Part shown: positions 20,410-31,525 of the stretch, one piece after another | How positions within the stretch are numbered: the stretch's first letter is position 1 | Layout of the letters: every line of letters starts with the position of its first letter | Assembly: GCF_002939785.1 (NCBI RefSeq) | Contig: NZ_MDEC01000005.1 | Location: 43,928-107,927, forward strand | Length of the DNA stretch: 64,000 nucleotides | Direction of reading: 5' to 3' | From: Xanthomonas codiaei | GTDB taxonomy: Bacteria > Pseudomonadota > Gammaproteobacteria > Xanthomonadales > Xanthomonadaceae | Made by a program: the position numbers and the translations under genes | The notes under the pieces: model-generated | Seen by the model: the letters and a program-made list of their open reading frames with translations, nothing else | Databases searched by the model: none | What the model was told of the DNA's origin: nothing

Positions 20410-20499
20410 CTACACGAAGTCTCGTCCCGCACCGGTTGGCGAGGTAATAAGTACGAGCACGAGAAGCGACGCTGCCGACGCGCCGAAGGGCGCGGACAT
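20410..20499 (-). CDS. ilv operon leader peptide
   Basis: A 29-codon open frame, ATG at 20499 and TAG at 20412..20410, contains the uninterrupted run LLVLVLI followed by TSPTGAGRDFV. A block of Leu, Val and Ile codons ahead of a terminator is the hallmark of transcription attenuation in branched-chain operons. Stalling at these codons would free the CCGGTGCGGG segment to pair with the terminator's 5' arm and let transcription reach ilvC. The Shine-Dalgarno is weak. Recognised from codon content and position, not by comparison with a database. Confidence 0.82.
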   Translation of the reverse strand: MSAPFGASAASLLVLVLITSPTGAGRDFV

Positions 20500-20539
20500 C
20501 AGAGCGTTCGAGGTGGTGTGGCGGTGCGGCATGGACCTG

Positions 20540-20569
20540 AGATAACCATCGCCGCCGGTGAGGTGTCAA
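20540..20569 (-). promoter_or_regulatory. promoter of the ilvCGMA-leuA operon
   Basis: On the minus strand TTGACA (20569..20564), an 18-base spacer and TTATCT (20545..20540). This places the start about 35 bases before the leader-peptide ATG. It is the best sigma70-type match I noticed in the window. Confidence 0.75.
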
Positions 20570-20793
20570 CCCTTGCGGGTGAAACATCCTCGGGCCTGCC
20601 GCGCACAGCGTGCGAAGCCGCATGGCAGCAGCATGGTTACCGCTGAAACCGCATCGCCTGACGGTCGCCAGGGCCGACCTGGATCACCAACTGCGCGGGT
20701 TGATCGCAGCTCGCTGCGACGATACGGGGCCGCAAGCCGGGCCGCTGGTATGGTGCATCATCCACTGTCGTGTCCACGGGGAGTTGCCTGCAC

Positions 20794-22503
20794 ATGCGTC
20801 GCGTACCTGTCTTGTTGGTGTCTGCCCTGGCGCTGCTCGCGCCGCCCCTCGGCGCTGCCGACCGCATCACCGGGCAGCCGTTCGCCACCCGCTCGGAAGT
20901 GATCGCCCCGCATGCCATGGCCGCCACCTCGCAACCGCTGGCTACGCAGATCGCGCTGGACGTAATAAAGGACGGCGGCTCGGCGGTGGATGCGGCGATC
21001 GCCGCCAACGCGGCACTGGGCCTGATGGAGCCCACCGGCAACGGCGTGGGTGGGGATCTGTTCGCCATCGTCTGGGACCCCAAGACCAGCAAGCTCTACG
21101 GGTACAACGGCTCGGGCCGTTCGCCCAAGTCGCTGACCCTGGCAGAGTTCCAGCGCCGTGGGCTGAAAGACATTCCGCCGACCGGCCCGCTGCCGGTGTC
21201 GGTGCCAGGCGCGGTGGATGGCTGGTTTGCGCTGCACGGGCGCTTCGGCCGCAAGCCCATGGCGCAGAACCTGGCGCCGGCGATCCGTTATGCCCGCGAA
21301 GGGCACCCCGTTGCCGAAACGATTGCGTATTACTGGGACCGCTCGGTGCCGCGGCTATCGCAGTACCCCGGCTTCAAGGAACAGTTCACCATTGATGGCC
21401 ATGCCCCGCGCAAGGGCGAGATGTGGAAGAACCCGAACCTGGCCAATACCTTGCAGCAGATCGCCGACGGCGGCCGCGAGGCGTTCTACAAGGGCGCGAT
21501 CGCGCGCACCATCGGTGCCTACTTCAAGGCCAATGGCGGGTATCTGAGCTACGACGACATGGCCAGCCACCACGGCGAGTGGGTGGAGCCGGTCAGCACC
21601 AATTACCGCGGCTATGACGTGTGGGAACTGCCGCCCAATAGCCAGGGCATTGCCGCGCTGCAGATGCTCAACATCCTGGAGGGCTACGACTTTTCCAAGA
21701 TCCCGTTCGGTTCGGCCGAGCACGTGCACCTGTTTACCGAAGCCAAGAAGCTGGCCTTTGCCGACCGTGCGCGCTTCTACGCCGACCCGGCGTTCCAGCC
21801 CGCGCCGCTGGCCAGGCTGGTGTCCAAGGAGTACGCGGCCCAGCGCCGGTCGCTGATCTCGATGGACAAGGCGCTGAAGGAAGTGCAGCCCGGCACGCCC
21901 AGGCAGCTGGAGGAGGGCGACACCATCTACATGACCGTGGCCGATGCCGACGGCATGATGGTGTCGCTGATCCAGTCCAATTACCGTGGCATGGGCAGCG
22001 GCATGGCGCCGCCCGGGCTGGGCTTCATCCTGCAGGACCGCGGCGAGATGTTCGTGCTGAAGAAGGACCACCCCAACGGCTATGCGCCGGGCAAGCGGCC
22101 GTTCCAGACCATCATTCCAGCCTTCGTCACCAAGGATGGCAAGCCGTGGCTGAGCTTCGGCGTGATGGGCGGGGCGATGCAGCCGCAGGGCCACGTGCAG
22201 ATCGTGATGAACCTGGTGGACTTCCACATGAACCTGCAGGAGGCCGGCGATGCGCCGCGCATCCAGCACGAGGGGTCCACCGAGCCCACCGGCCAGGCCA
22301 CCGCGATGAGCGATGGTGGCGAGGTCAATCTGGAAACCGGTTTTTCCTACGACACCATCCGCGCGCTGATGCGCAAGGGGCACCGGGTGATCTTTGCCGA
22401 CGGCCCGTACGGCGGCTACCAGGCGATCGCGCGTGATGCGGCCAGCGGCGTCTATTACGGCGCGTCGGAAAGCCGCAAGGACGGGCAGGCGGCCGGCTAC
22501 TGA
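20794..22503 (+). CDS. ggt: gamma-glutamyltransferase
   Basis: 569 aa. GGT cleaves or transfers the gamma-glutamyl group of glutathione and related compounds in the periplasm. A signal peptide is visible ([23 protein letters not shown]). The precursor has the usual two-subunit layout: the large-subunit part includes [14 protein letters not shown], and the autoprocessing nucleophile is most likely Thr377 in [12 protein letters not shown]. The residues around it differ from the common TTHFSV pattern, so this is a divergent branch. The ATG at 20794 has GGGGAG upstream; a GTG 24 bases earlier is less likely. It is divergent from the ilv operon with no obvious link. Confidence 0.9.
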   Translation: MRRVPVLLVSALALLAPPLGAADRITGQPFATRSEVIAPHAMAATSQPLATQIALDVIKDGGSAVDAAIAANAALGLMEPTGNGVGGDLFAIVWDPKTSKLYGYNGSGRSPKSLTLAEFQRRGLKDIPPTGPLPVSVPGAVDGWFALHGRFGRKPMAQNLAPAIRYAREGHPVAETIAYYWDRSVPRLSQYPGFKEQFTIDGHAPRKGEMWKNPNLANTLQQIADGGREAFYKGAIARTIGAYFKANGGYLSYDDMASHHGEWVEPVSTNYRGYDVWELPPNSQGIAALQMLNILEGYDFSKIPFGSAEHVHLFTEAKKLAFADRARFYADPAFQPAPLARLVSKEYAAQRRSLISMDKALKEVQPGTPRQLEEGDTIYMTVADADGMMVSLIQSNYRGMGSGMAPPGLGFILQDRGEMFVLKKDHPNGYAPGKRPFQTIIPAFVTKDGKPWLSFGVMGGAMQPQGHVQIVMNLVDFHMNLQEAGDAPRIQHEGSTEPTGQATAMSDGGEVNLETGFSYDTIRALMRKGHRVIFADGPYGGYQAIARDAASGVYYGASESRKDGQAAGY

Positions 22504-22565
22504 GCGCGCCGCCACGGTCGAGTCTGTGGCTCAATTCCCGCTACGACGCGCCGCTAACGATAGCG

Positions 22566-24422
22566 ATGGATCAGGACTTCCCCATGAACTCGATGCAACA
22601 GCCCGATGTGCCGTCGCAAACCCAGGCGGCCCTGCTTCCCGATGCACCGGTGGCCTTGCTGCGATTGTCGGCCGAGGCCTGCGTGGTGGCGTGCAATCGC
22701 GCCGGTCTGGATGTGCTGGGCAAGGCGCCCGGCGATCTGATCGGTGCACCGGCTGCGGTGCTGTGGGGCCTGAGTACGGCCGATCTGGTCGGCGATGAAG
22801 GTGTGTGGGCCGCGCCGGGCGACGATCCGGCCCGGCGTGTGCGCTATCTGCGCGACCGCGAGCATGGCGGCTGGATGTTGTCGCTGCCGCATGTGGAAAC
22901 CGCGGTCCTGCTGCGCGAGGCCACCCGCCTGGCCGAAGACAGCCGCCCGGTACCGATCTCGCCGCTGTTGCAGCCCCTGGTCGCGCGCCTGCAGGCCGAG
23001 CACGAGGACCGCACCGTGCTGGAGCGCACCGCGCAGGCGCTGGCCGGCTGCGAACTGGAACTGCTGCTGCCGCCAGGCCTGGCCGACACCGAGATGGGCC
23101 GTCGGCTGCAGGCCGGGTTCGGCAATCTGGCTGAAGCGATCCGCCAGGCGGTGGCGCTGTCGGTGCAGATCGCCGCCGAGGTGCCGCCGCTGGTGGCTGA
23201 GAACGATGAGATGGTGCGCCAGTCGCAGGCGCAAACCGACGCCCTGGACGGGGCGCGCACCGCCGTGGAGCGGCTCTCGTCCAGCCTGCAGGACGTCAAT
23301 GCCGAGCTGGCGCAGGTGATCGCGCTGGCCGCCAGTGCCGACGACAGCGCACGCCAGGGCGTGGCCGCGGCGCATGCGCTGGGCCAGGCCATGCACGAGG
23401 TGGAGCGCCGTGCCGCGCGCGCCGGCGAGGTCATCGAAGTCATCGATTCGGTCGCCTTCCAGACCAATATTCTCTCGATCAATGCCAGCATCGAGGCGGC
23501 GCATGCCGGTGAGGCCGGGCGCGGTTTCGCCGTGGTCGCCACCGAGATCCGCCGCCTGGCCGAACGCGCTGCCGCCGCCGCCCGCGACGTGCGCGCGATC
23601 CTGGCCGAAACCAGCGCCGCGGTGGGCGAGGGCGCGGCCTCTGCGCGCGGCACCGAAGCCGTGCTCGATGGCATCACCCGCGTGCTCGGCCAGGCCAGCG
23701 CCGCGATGACCACGGTAGCCGGGCGCATCCAGGCCCAGGACGGCGAGATTCGCGGCATCGAGCATGCGGTGGATGGCGTGGTCGCGCTGGGTCGCAGCAA
23801 TCTGCAGCATGCCGCGCACGTGGCCGAACGCAGCGAAGCGCTGGAGCGCGGCACCGAAACCTTGCGCGATTGCGTGGGCCTGTTCCGCTTGCCGGCCGAC
23901 CCGCTGCAGGTGCCGCGGCACGCCCGCGTCAAGGAGCTTGCCGTGGCCACGGCGGCCAAGATCGGCACGGCCCTGGCGCAGGCGATCGCGCGGGGCCAGA
24001 TCGACGAGGCGTCGCTGTTCGCGCGGACCTATGCGCCGATCCCCGGCGTGGAGCCGGCCAAGTTCAGCACCGACTTCGACGCGCTCTGCGATCAGCTGCT
24101 TCCGCCGCTGCAGGAGCCGTTGCTGGAAGCGCATCCATGGATCGTGTTCGCGATCTGCGCCAATCCCGACGGCTACGTGCCCACCCACAACCTGCGCTTC
24201 ACCCAGCCGCTGACCGGCGATGCCAAGCGCGACCTGGTCGGCAACCGCACCAAGCGCAAGTTCAGCGACCGCGTCGGCCGCAGCGTCGGCGCGCATACCG
24301 ATCCGTATCGGCTGCAGGTCTATCGCCGCGACACCGGCCAGATCATGTTCGATCTGTCCGCGCCGATCTTCGTCGGCCGCAAGCACTGGGGCGGCCTGCG
24401 GGTGGGGTACACGCTGGAGTAA
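22566..24422 (+). CDS. soluble methyl-accepting chemotaxis protein with PAS-like and C-terminal sensory domains
   Basis: 618 aa (612 if the ATG at 22584, which has AGGA upstream, is the start). There is no transmembrane segment. The N-terminal 90 residues look PAS-like ([20 protein letters not shown]). The central coiled coil contains the highly conserved MCP tip region ([33 protein letters not shown], about residues 296-328; only this hallmark is given, split here as [20 protein letters not shown]). The C-terminal part has [23 protein letters not shown] and a final HWGGLRVGY, a Cache-like module found at the end of some cytosolic receptors. It should signal to CheA/CheW from the cytoplasm. 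The ligand is unknown. Confidence 0.85.
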   Translation: MDQDFPMNSMQQPDVPSQTQAALLPDAPVALLRLSAEACVVACNRAGLDVLGKAPGDLIGAPAAVLWGLSTADLVGDEGVWAAPGDDPARRVRYLRDREHGGWMLSLPHVETAVLLREATRLAEDSRPVPISPLLQPLVARLQAEHEDRTVLERTAQALAGCELELLLPPGLADTEMGRRLQAGFGNLAEAIRQAVALSVQIAAEVPPLVAENDEMVRQSQAQTDALDGARTAVERLSSSLQDVNAELAQVIALAASADDSARQGVAAAHALGQAMHEVERRAARAGEVIEVIDSVAFQTNILSINASIEAAHAGEAGRGFAVVATEIRRLAERAAAAARDVRAILAETSAAVGEGAASARGTEAVLDGITRVLGQASAAMTTVAGRIQAQDGEIRGIEHAVDGVVALGRSNLQHAAHVAERSEALERGTETLRDCVGLFRLPADPLQVPRHARVKELAVATAAKIGTALAQAIARGQIDEASLFARTYAPIPGVEPAKFSTDFDALCDQLLPPLQEPLLEAHPWIVFAICANPDGYVPTHNLRFTQPLTGDAKRDLVGNRTKRKFSDRVGRSVGAHTDPYRLQVYRRDTGQIMFDLSAPIFVGRKHWGGLRVGYTLE

Positions 24423-24610
24423 GCCTCGTGCGGGCGGGCATGGCACGCCCAGAGCGAGTAACTGCTGTCGGGCATTGACGACATTGTCGGCCCAGGGCTG
24501 CTCTCAGCGCTGCTGCAGACGCGAGCAGGCACGGCGCAGCGGCTTACAGACAGGAGTCCGATGCCGGCAATGGCGTTCCCAAGGCTGCGACTATCGTGCC
24601 GTGCGTGGAT

Positions 24611-25249
24611 TCAGCGCAGTGGCGACTGGCCTGCCCAGAGTGCGCTGCAGACGCTGTCGACATCGAGCGTGTCATCCTGCAACACAGCCTCGACGAAAAC
24701 TTCGCGCAACTGCTCGGGGGTCATGCCGGCGCGGAAATCGCGGGCGATGCGCGCATGGTTCGGCAGAGCGATGATGTTGGATTCCGGTGCGATCAGGTCA
24801 GCCTCGAACATGCCGACGAAATCGAAGGTGTGCGCGTCCTCGATCAGCGCACCCACGCGGGCGTTCCCGGTGCAGCCGAAGACGCGATCGCCGTAGGACA
24901 GGCCGACCAGGGTCTGGCAGTCCAGGTCGCCGAACACGTACAGCCCGCCATTGGCAATGACTGCGCGGGCGCGCAGGTCGCCGGCGACGATCAGGCTGGC
25001 AATATCGTTGACGAACAGGATGTCGCACTCGACGTTGCCCAGCACCACGAGCACGTCCTGCTCGATCTCCAGCGCGCCATCGATCCGCAGCGGGCCGTCG
25101 CAGCACTCCTCGCCTGCATGGAAGTGCAAATACTCCCAGTTCGGTGGGCAGCGCGCCTGCAACGCTGCGGCCTCGGCACCGGTCAATGGGCGGCGTGCGA
25201 TTGTCGAGCGCATGGTCGGTGACATCCAGTCGGAAAGGCGGCGAAGCAT
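24611..25249 (-). CDS. uncharacterised protein with beta-solenoid-like repeats
   Basis: 212 aa (200 if the ATG at 25213 is used). No function is recognised. The middle (about residues 55-150) is a series of short beta-type rungs such as LVVLGNVECDILFVNDIASL, LIVAGDLRARAVIANGGLY and VFGDLDCQTLVG, which resembles bactofilin-like or other left-handed solenoid folds. Cys pairs lie near residue 49. No signal peptide or membrane helix is visible. It is transcribed toward the chemoreceptor gene and stands alone. No clear Shine-Dalgarno supports either start. Confidence 0.7.
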   Translation of the reverse strand: MLRRLSDWMSPTMRSTIARRPLTGAEAAALQARCPPNWEYLHFHAGEECCDGPLRIDGALEIEQDVLVVLGNVECDILFVNDIASLIVAGDLRARAVIANGGLYVFGDLDCQTLVGLSYGDRVFGCTGNARVGALIEDAHTFDFVGMFEADLIAPESNIIALPNHARIARDFRAGMTPEQLREVFVEAVLQDDTLDVDSVCSALWAGQSPLR

Positions 25250-25634
25250 GGTCTATCAGCATGAACGCGTCCAGCGTGGTTCCAGGAGACGCCCGTGTAA
25301 GCGTATGGCGATGACCGGCCGCTCCCCGCCCTACGCTCACTACCCAGACAGCGCACGGCGTCCCACGCATTCGCTTGCCCGTTTCACAAAAAAGTAACGG
25401 GTTGCGGCGATCGCTGGCTTGCAAAAAAAACCGCCGAAGGTCGGCGGCAGGGAGAGAGAGCAGTTTCTTGTCGTTATGCGGGCAGGCTAGCGAGGGGCGT
25501 GCCTTGAAGATATCGGTGTATGTCAGGGGCGCGGCATGTGTTCAGCTGTAGCGAGGCGGGCCGTGCGGGCGGCACGCACGGCCTGGCTGCATTGGCGCAT
25601 GCCGCCTGTCTTGGCGATGTGGTTTAATCGCCGC
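25250..25634. other. intergenic region upstream of the thiC riboswitch
   Basis: About 385 bases. The only clear element is the minus-strand terminator at 25423-25447, preceded on that strand by a CT-rich tract. No protein gene is convincing. Confidence 0.5.
25423..25447 (-). terminator. strong intrinsic terminator without an obvious gene
   Basis: CCGCCGA (25431-25437) pairs with TCGGCGG (25441-25447) over a 3-base loop, and eight A (25423-25430) become a T-run on the minus strand. No minus-strand gene lies in the preceding several hundred bases, so it may end a small RNA starting near 25550. Confidence 0.7.
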
Positions 25635-25718
25635 CGAAGTGGGGGTACCGCGGCACCGTTGCGGTTGAGATAGTCCCTTCGAACCTGATCCGGCTCATAC
25701 CGGCGTAGGGAAGCTTCG
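25635..25718 (+). ncRNA. TPP riboswitch (THI element)
   Basis: The conserved blocks are present in order: GGGGTACCGC, GCGGTTGAGATAGTCCCTT, GAACCTGATCCGG, CATACCGGCGTAGGGAA. P1 closes with CGAAG (25635-25639) and CTTCG (25714-25718). One common position reads TTGAGA instead of CTGAGA. It sits 124 bases before the thiC ATG. Thiamine pyrophosphate binding would repress thiC. Confidence 0.92.
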
Positions 25719-25722
25719 TTAG

Positions 25723-27720
<1,998 letters not shown>

Positions 27721-28121
27721 CCCGGTCACTTGGTTGCACGGCAGCCTGCGTGACACGCGGGCTGCTTAGGAACAGTTCAGCAAATTTTTGTACAGATTCC
27801 AGCGGCTCCCGCAAGTGCCACACTGCAACCGATTTGCAAGCGGTTACAGATTTAAAGGCTTGCGGGCCGTCTAACTGAATCGCAGATAAAAAAATCGCGC
27901 CAGAAGGCGCGAAGGAAACATCGTGATTATTTGAATTCGTCGGCGAGAGAGAGAGAGCCTGACGTCACTGCCCGGCATAGGAAGCAACGGGCCATAGAGT
28001 AAAATTTGCACCAAATGGATGCATGACACAGTTGGTCGTCGTCCTTTGCTGAATTTGGCGCTTCGCATCCGGTGTGTTGCGTCTTCTGTGGTTCTTGCAT
28101 GCCGATGCCTGTTCTTTGCCG
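27721..28121. other. intergenic region between thiC and the CadC-like gene
   Basis: About 400 bases. After thiC a weak stem GGCAGCC...GGGCTGC could terminate it. The minus strand has a strong terminator (27888-27912), preceded by a (GA)6/(CT)6 tract at 27945-27957 and a 22-codon open frame (27995..27927). Otherwise nothing was recognised. Confidence 0.5.
27888..27912 (-). terminator. intrinsic terminator without an obvious gene
   Basis: TCGCGCC (27895-27901), loop AGAA and GGCGCGA (27906-27912) are preceded by seven A on the plus strand. It functions on the minus strand. The only candidate cargo is a short transcript beginning near 28010. Confidence 0.7.
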
Positions 28122-30473
28122 ATGAGTGTTCCTCCCGCTACTGCACTGTCCTCTGGCCGACTGCGTGTCGGGCAGTGCGTGGTCGACATTGCCTCGCGCG
28201 AGGTGCATGCGCCAGGCGGCAGGCGCGTGCTGCGGCTGGCGCCCAAATCCCTGGCGGTGTTGCTGACCCTGGCAAGGCAAGCTGGGCAGGTGGTCACGCG
28301 CGAACAACTCCTGGCCGAGGTCTGGCCCGACACCTTGCCCAGCAATGATGTCGTCACCCAGGCCGTTACGCAGTTGCGCAAGGCGCTGGGCAGCCAGGGC
28401 AGTCAGCGTTCGGACCATATCGAGACGATCGCCAAGTCCGGCTATCGCCTGATGGCGCCAGTGGCGTGGGACCTGCATGCCGAGTCTCCCCTGGTGCAGG
28501 TGCCACAAGCGCCCATGCCGCCCGGCGAGCCGCTGCCCGAGCACCCGGCGCCGCCCGCAATTCCGGCGATGCACGCCGGGTCGGATGCGGGCCAGCATGA
28601 GGCCGCGCAGCGTTTACCGGCGACAGCGAAAGCGCCGCATCGGCGCCGCTGGATGGCCTTGGCCGTTGCCAGCCTGGCGTTGCTGGTGGTGCTGGGGCTT
28701 GCGGCGCGCACGCTGTGGCTGCGACCGCAGGCGGCCGATACGGCTGCGTCGGCACCGGCGGTACCAGGCAGTCCCAAGCGGCCGTATCAGGTGATCACCG
28801 CAGGCGGCGGGTTCGATCTCACCCCCAGCCTGTCGCCCGATGGCGCGATGGTTGCCTATGCCTCGCTGACCGGCGATCGCGTGGGCACGTCGATCCTGGT
28901 CAAGACCACCGACAACGCCTATCCGCGTGTGCTGGAAACGCCTGCACCTGGCGTCTCCGATCGATTACCGGCCTGGTCGCCGGATGGGCGCAAAATCGCA
29001 TTCTCGCGGCAGGCGCCGGATGGTAGCTGCAGAATCATGATCGCCGCGGCGGCCGGCGCTGCCGCCGCGCGCGAGGTGATGCGTTGCGATGGCAGCGACA
29101 TGCTCAGTTTCAGCTGGACGCCCGACGGCCGCGCATTACTGTTCGGCAGCATGACCGGTGTGCAGGGCGTGGCGGGGATCCGGCGCCTGGACCTGGAAAC
29201 CGGTCGGTGGCAGGGCCTGGCATACGACGCGCAGCCAACCGATTTCGACTATGCGCCACGCTATTCCCCGGACGGGCGCTGGATCGTGTTCCTGCGCAAC
29301 CCCCAGCTCGGCGATCTCTGGCGGATTCCTGCACGCGGTGGCACCGCCGAACGCCTGACCCACGACAACGCCGACATCCGCGGCTGGAGCTGGTTGCCCG
29401 ACGGCAGTGGCCTGATCTTCGGGCGCCGCGTCGACAGCGAAGCGCGGCTATACCGGCTCGATCTGGTCGACCGCAGCCTGCACGATCTGGGCGTGGACGA
29501 CGCGCAAGCACCGGACGTGGCGCACGGCCACCTGGTATTTGTCCAGCGCAAGCCGCAATTCGGCGTGTATCAGGTCATCCACGATCCGATGAATGGTGGC
29601 TACATTCGACGCCGGCTGTTCGCGTCCAATGGGCGTGACGACCACCCGATGATTGCCCCGGATGGGCGCCAACTCATCTTCGCTTCCAACCGCTCCGGGA
29701 CTTACGGCCTGTGGTGGGGCGATGTCACCAAACCGGCGTCGGTGCGCTTGATCGAAGGGATACGGCCGGACGCGCGGCAGGCGGCGGATTGGTCGGCCGA
29801 CTCGCGGAAGGTGCTGGTCAGCGGCAGCGATGCGGAGGGACACGCAGCGCTGTTCGAAGTGACTTCGGCCACCGGCAGGGCGGTGCGCCTGCCGGTGCCG
29901 CAGGCACGGCCGCTGCAGGCCATCCATCTGCCCGATCCCGACCGGATGCTGGTTGTTGCCGCCGACGACGGCGGGCATACCTTCGCCACGCTCTACGACC
30001 GGCGCAGCCGGCCCTGGCGTGCGCTGGCCACCCTGCAGGATGTCTCGCAACTGCGCCTGGACCGCGGCAGCGGGCAGGTCTTGTTCACGCATCTCAGTGG
30101 CGCCGGGCTGTGGCAGATCGCACCGACGCTGGCCGCAGACAGCGTGCGGCCGGTGGATCCGCAGCAGCCATCGCGTTGGCGGTATCGCAGTTGGTCGCCG
30201 GGCGCGGACGGCCGGTTGCATTACCTGTCGTCCACCGATAGTTGTGCGGCCTACGACAGCGAGCTGCGCGGCGGGCGAGCGCAGTGCCTGGACGTGGACA
30301 AATTCACCACCATCAACGGATTCAGCGTGGATCCGCGCAGCGATGCGATGTACGTGGCGCTGGCGCAGGAAGACGGCAGCGCGATCGCCTACATGGCGCT
30401 GCCGGAACGGTCGTCGTTCGCCCCCGGCCTTGTCTCCAGCCTATTGATACTACTGAGGAAAATGACCTCGTAA
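28122..30473 (+). CDS. CadC-like membrane-anchored regulator with TolB/WD40-type periplasmic propeller
   Basis: 783 aa. The N-terminal OmpR/PhoB-type winged helix (LRLAPKSLAVLLTLARQAGQ ... SNDVVTQAVTQLRKALG ... GYRLMAPV) spans about residues 15-110. A Pro/Ala-rich linker leads to a single transmembrane helix around 178-200. The rest is a beta-propeller with PD40/TolB repeats (SLSPDGAMVAYAS, AWSPDGRKIAFSR, RYSPDGRWIVFLR). This is the one-component layout of CadC, in which a periplasmic sensor drives a cytoplasmic DNA-binding domain. It lies just upstream of an AraC regulator and a TonB-dependent receptor, so it may sense a substrate of that system; this is inference. The ATG at 28122 was chosen because the DNA-binding domain starts soon after; no clear Shine-Dalgarno. 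Confidence 0.85.
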   Translation: MSVPPATALSSGRLRVGQCVVDIASREVHAPGGRRVLRLAPKSLAVLLTLARQAGQVVTREQLLAEVWPDTLPSNDVVTQAVTQLRKALGSQGSQRSDHIETIAKSGYRLMAPVAWDLHAESPLVQVPQAPMPPGEPLPEHPAPPAIPAMHAGSDAGQHEAAQRLPATAKAPHRRRWMALAVASLALLVVLGLAARTLWLRPQAADTAASAPAVPGSPKRPYQVITAGGGFDLTPSLSPDGAMVAYASLTGDRVGTSILVKTTDNAYPRVLETPAPGVSDRLPAWSPDGRKIAFSRQAPDGSCRIMIAAAAGAAAAREVMRCDGSDMLSFSWTPDGRALLFGSMTGVQGVAGIRRLDLETGRWQGLAYDAQPTDFDYAPRYSPDGRWIVFLRNPQLGDLWRIPARGGTAERLTHDNADIRGWSWLPDGSGLIFGRRVDSEARLYRLDLVDRSLHDLGVDDAQAPDVAHGHLVFVQRKPQFGVYQVIHDPMNGGYIRRRLFASNGRDDHPMIAPDGRQLIFASNRSGTYGLWWGDVTKPASVRLIEGIRPDARQAADWSADSRKVLVSGSDAEGHAALFEVTSATGRAVRLPVPQARPLQAIHLPDPDRMLVVAADDGGHTFATLYDRRSRPWRALATLQDVSQLRLDRGSGQVLFTHLSGAGLWQIAPTLAADSVRPVDPQQPSRWRYRSWSPGADGRLHYLSSTDSCAAYDSELRGGRAQCLDVDKFTTINGFSVDPRSDAMYVALAQEDGSAIAYMALPERSSFAPGLVSSLLILLRKMTS

Positions 30474-30583
30474 GTTCTTCGGAAAGGTTTCGTGGCGATT
30501 TCGGCACAGTTTCGTCAGAACTTCCTGACCCGCGCCAGATTCGGCAAAACACTACGCCCTCTTTCGTACATGGGGCTGCCAAC

Positions 30584-31477
30584 ATGCAACAGGTCATCAC
30601 TGCCGATCGCGGTCTCGCATTGTCTCTGGACAATGCCAGCGAATCGACCTCGACCACGTGTCTGGCCGTCTCGCGCCTTGGCAGCATCCGCACCGCATCT
30701 GCGACATTCACACTGTGGGTGCAATTGCGTGGACGCGCGTGGGTGGAATCCAAGGAAGGGCGTTTCCGCCTGCGCGCCGGCGACTGGATCGCCTTCGACA
30801 AGGATTCGCATCCCACCGTGCAGGCCGACCGCAGTGCGCTCTGCGTCGGCGTCAGTCTCGATGGCGATAGCCTGCAGTCGCTGGCCGAGCTGACCGACGC
30901 CACGCTGTATCCGGGTCGCAGCCAGTTGTCGCGCAGCGATCTGCGCATCGCCTTGCGGCTGTGGCGTAACGCAGCAGTGCAGAGCGGTAGCGCCTCGGCT
31001 CGCCCGCTGTTGCTGCATCTGGCAGCGATGCAGCGCGACTTCATCGAGCAGGAGCAACGTTGCCCGGGCCGCTCACGCAGCCGCCGCCGACAGGTATTCG
31101 GCCGCATGCAGCGCGCCCGACTGTATCTGGAAGGCAACAGCGACCGCGTCGTGCGCATCAGCGAACTGGCGCAGCTGACCAACTTCTCCAGCTGGTATGT
31201 CTCCAAGACGTTTCAGAGCCTGTACGAGGAGAGCCCGCAGGCATTGTCGGCGCGCCTGCGGCTGGAGCGCGCCTCCGATCTGTTGCGAGACACCTCGATG
31301 ATGATCGGTGAGGTGGCCGCCGCCAGCGGCTTCGATAATTGCTGCAGTTTCGCGCGTGCGTTTCGCGCGCGCTTCGGGGTTTCCGCATCGCACTACCGCG
31401 ACCAGGCGGCCAATTCGCCAGATTCGGCAAAGCCACGTAGCGTGACGCGCAAAGCGACGGCGTTCACGCAATCGTAA
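30584..31477 (+). CDS. AraC-family transcriptional regulator
   Basis: 297 aa. The C-terminal double helix-turn-helix (about residues 185-280) has RISELAQLTNFSSWYVSKTF and IGEVAAASGFDNCCSFARAF followed by the RFGVSASHYR end, all typical of AraC. The N-terminal half is a cupin-like sensor region with no identified ligand. It lies 48 bases before a TonB-dependent receptor on the same strand, so it probably regulates that receptor. The ATG at 30584 marks the start of the conserved region; earlier frame overlaps the CadC-like gene. Confidence 0.88.
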   Translation: MQQVITADRGLALSLDNASESTSTTCLAVSRLGSIRTASATFTLWVQLRGRAWVESKEGRFRLRAGDWIAFDKDSHPTVQADRSALCVGVSLDGDSLQSLAELTDATLYPGRSQLSRSDLRIALRLWRNAAVQSGSASARPLLLHLAAMQRDFIEQEQRCPGRSRSRRRQVFGRMQRARLYLEGNSDRVVRISELAQLTNFSSWYVSKTFQSLYEESPQALSARLRLERASDLLRDTSMMIGEVAAASGFDNCCSFARAFRARFGVSASHYRDQAANSPDSAKPRSVTRKATAFTQS

Positions 31478-31525
31478 TTTGCACAGGGGCGCTTAACGCG
31501 CCACTAACGAACCCTGGAGAGATTG

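Noticed and set aside
27927..27995. 22-codon minus-strand frame before the orphan terminator as a gene
   Set aside because: Too short and without Shine-Dalgarno or promoter evidence; kept only as part of a finding.
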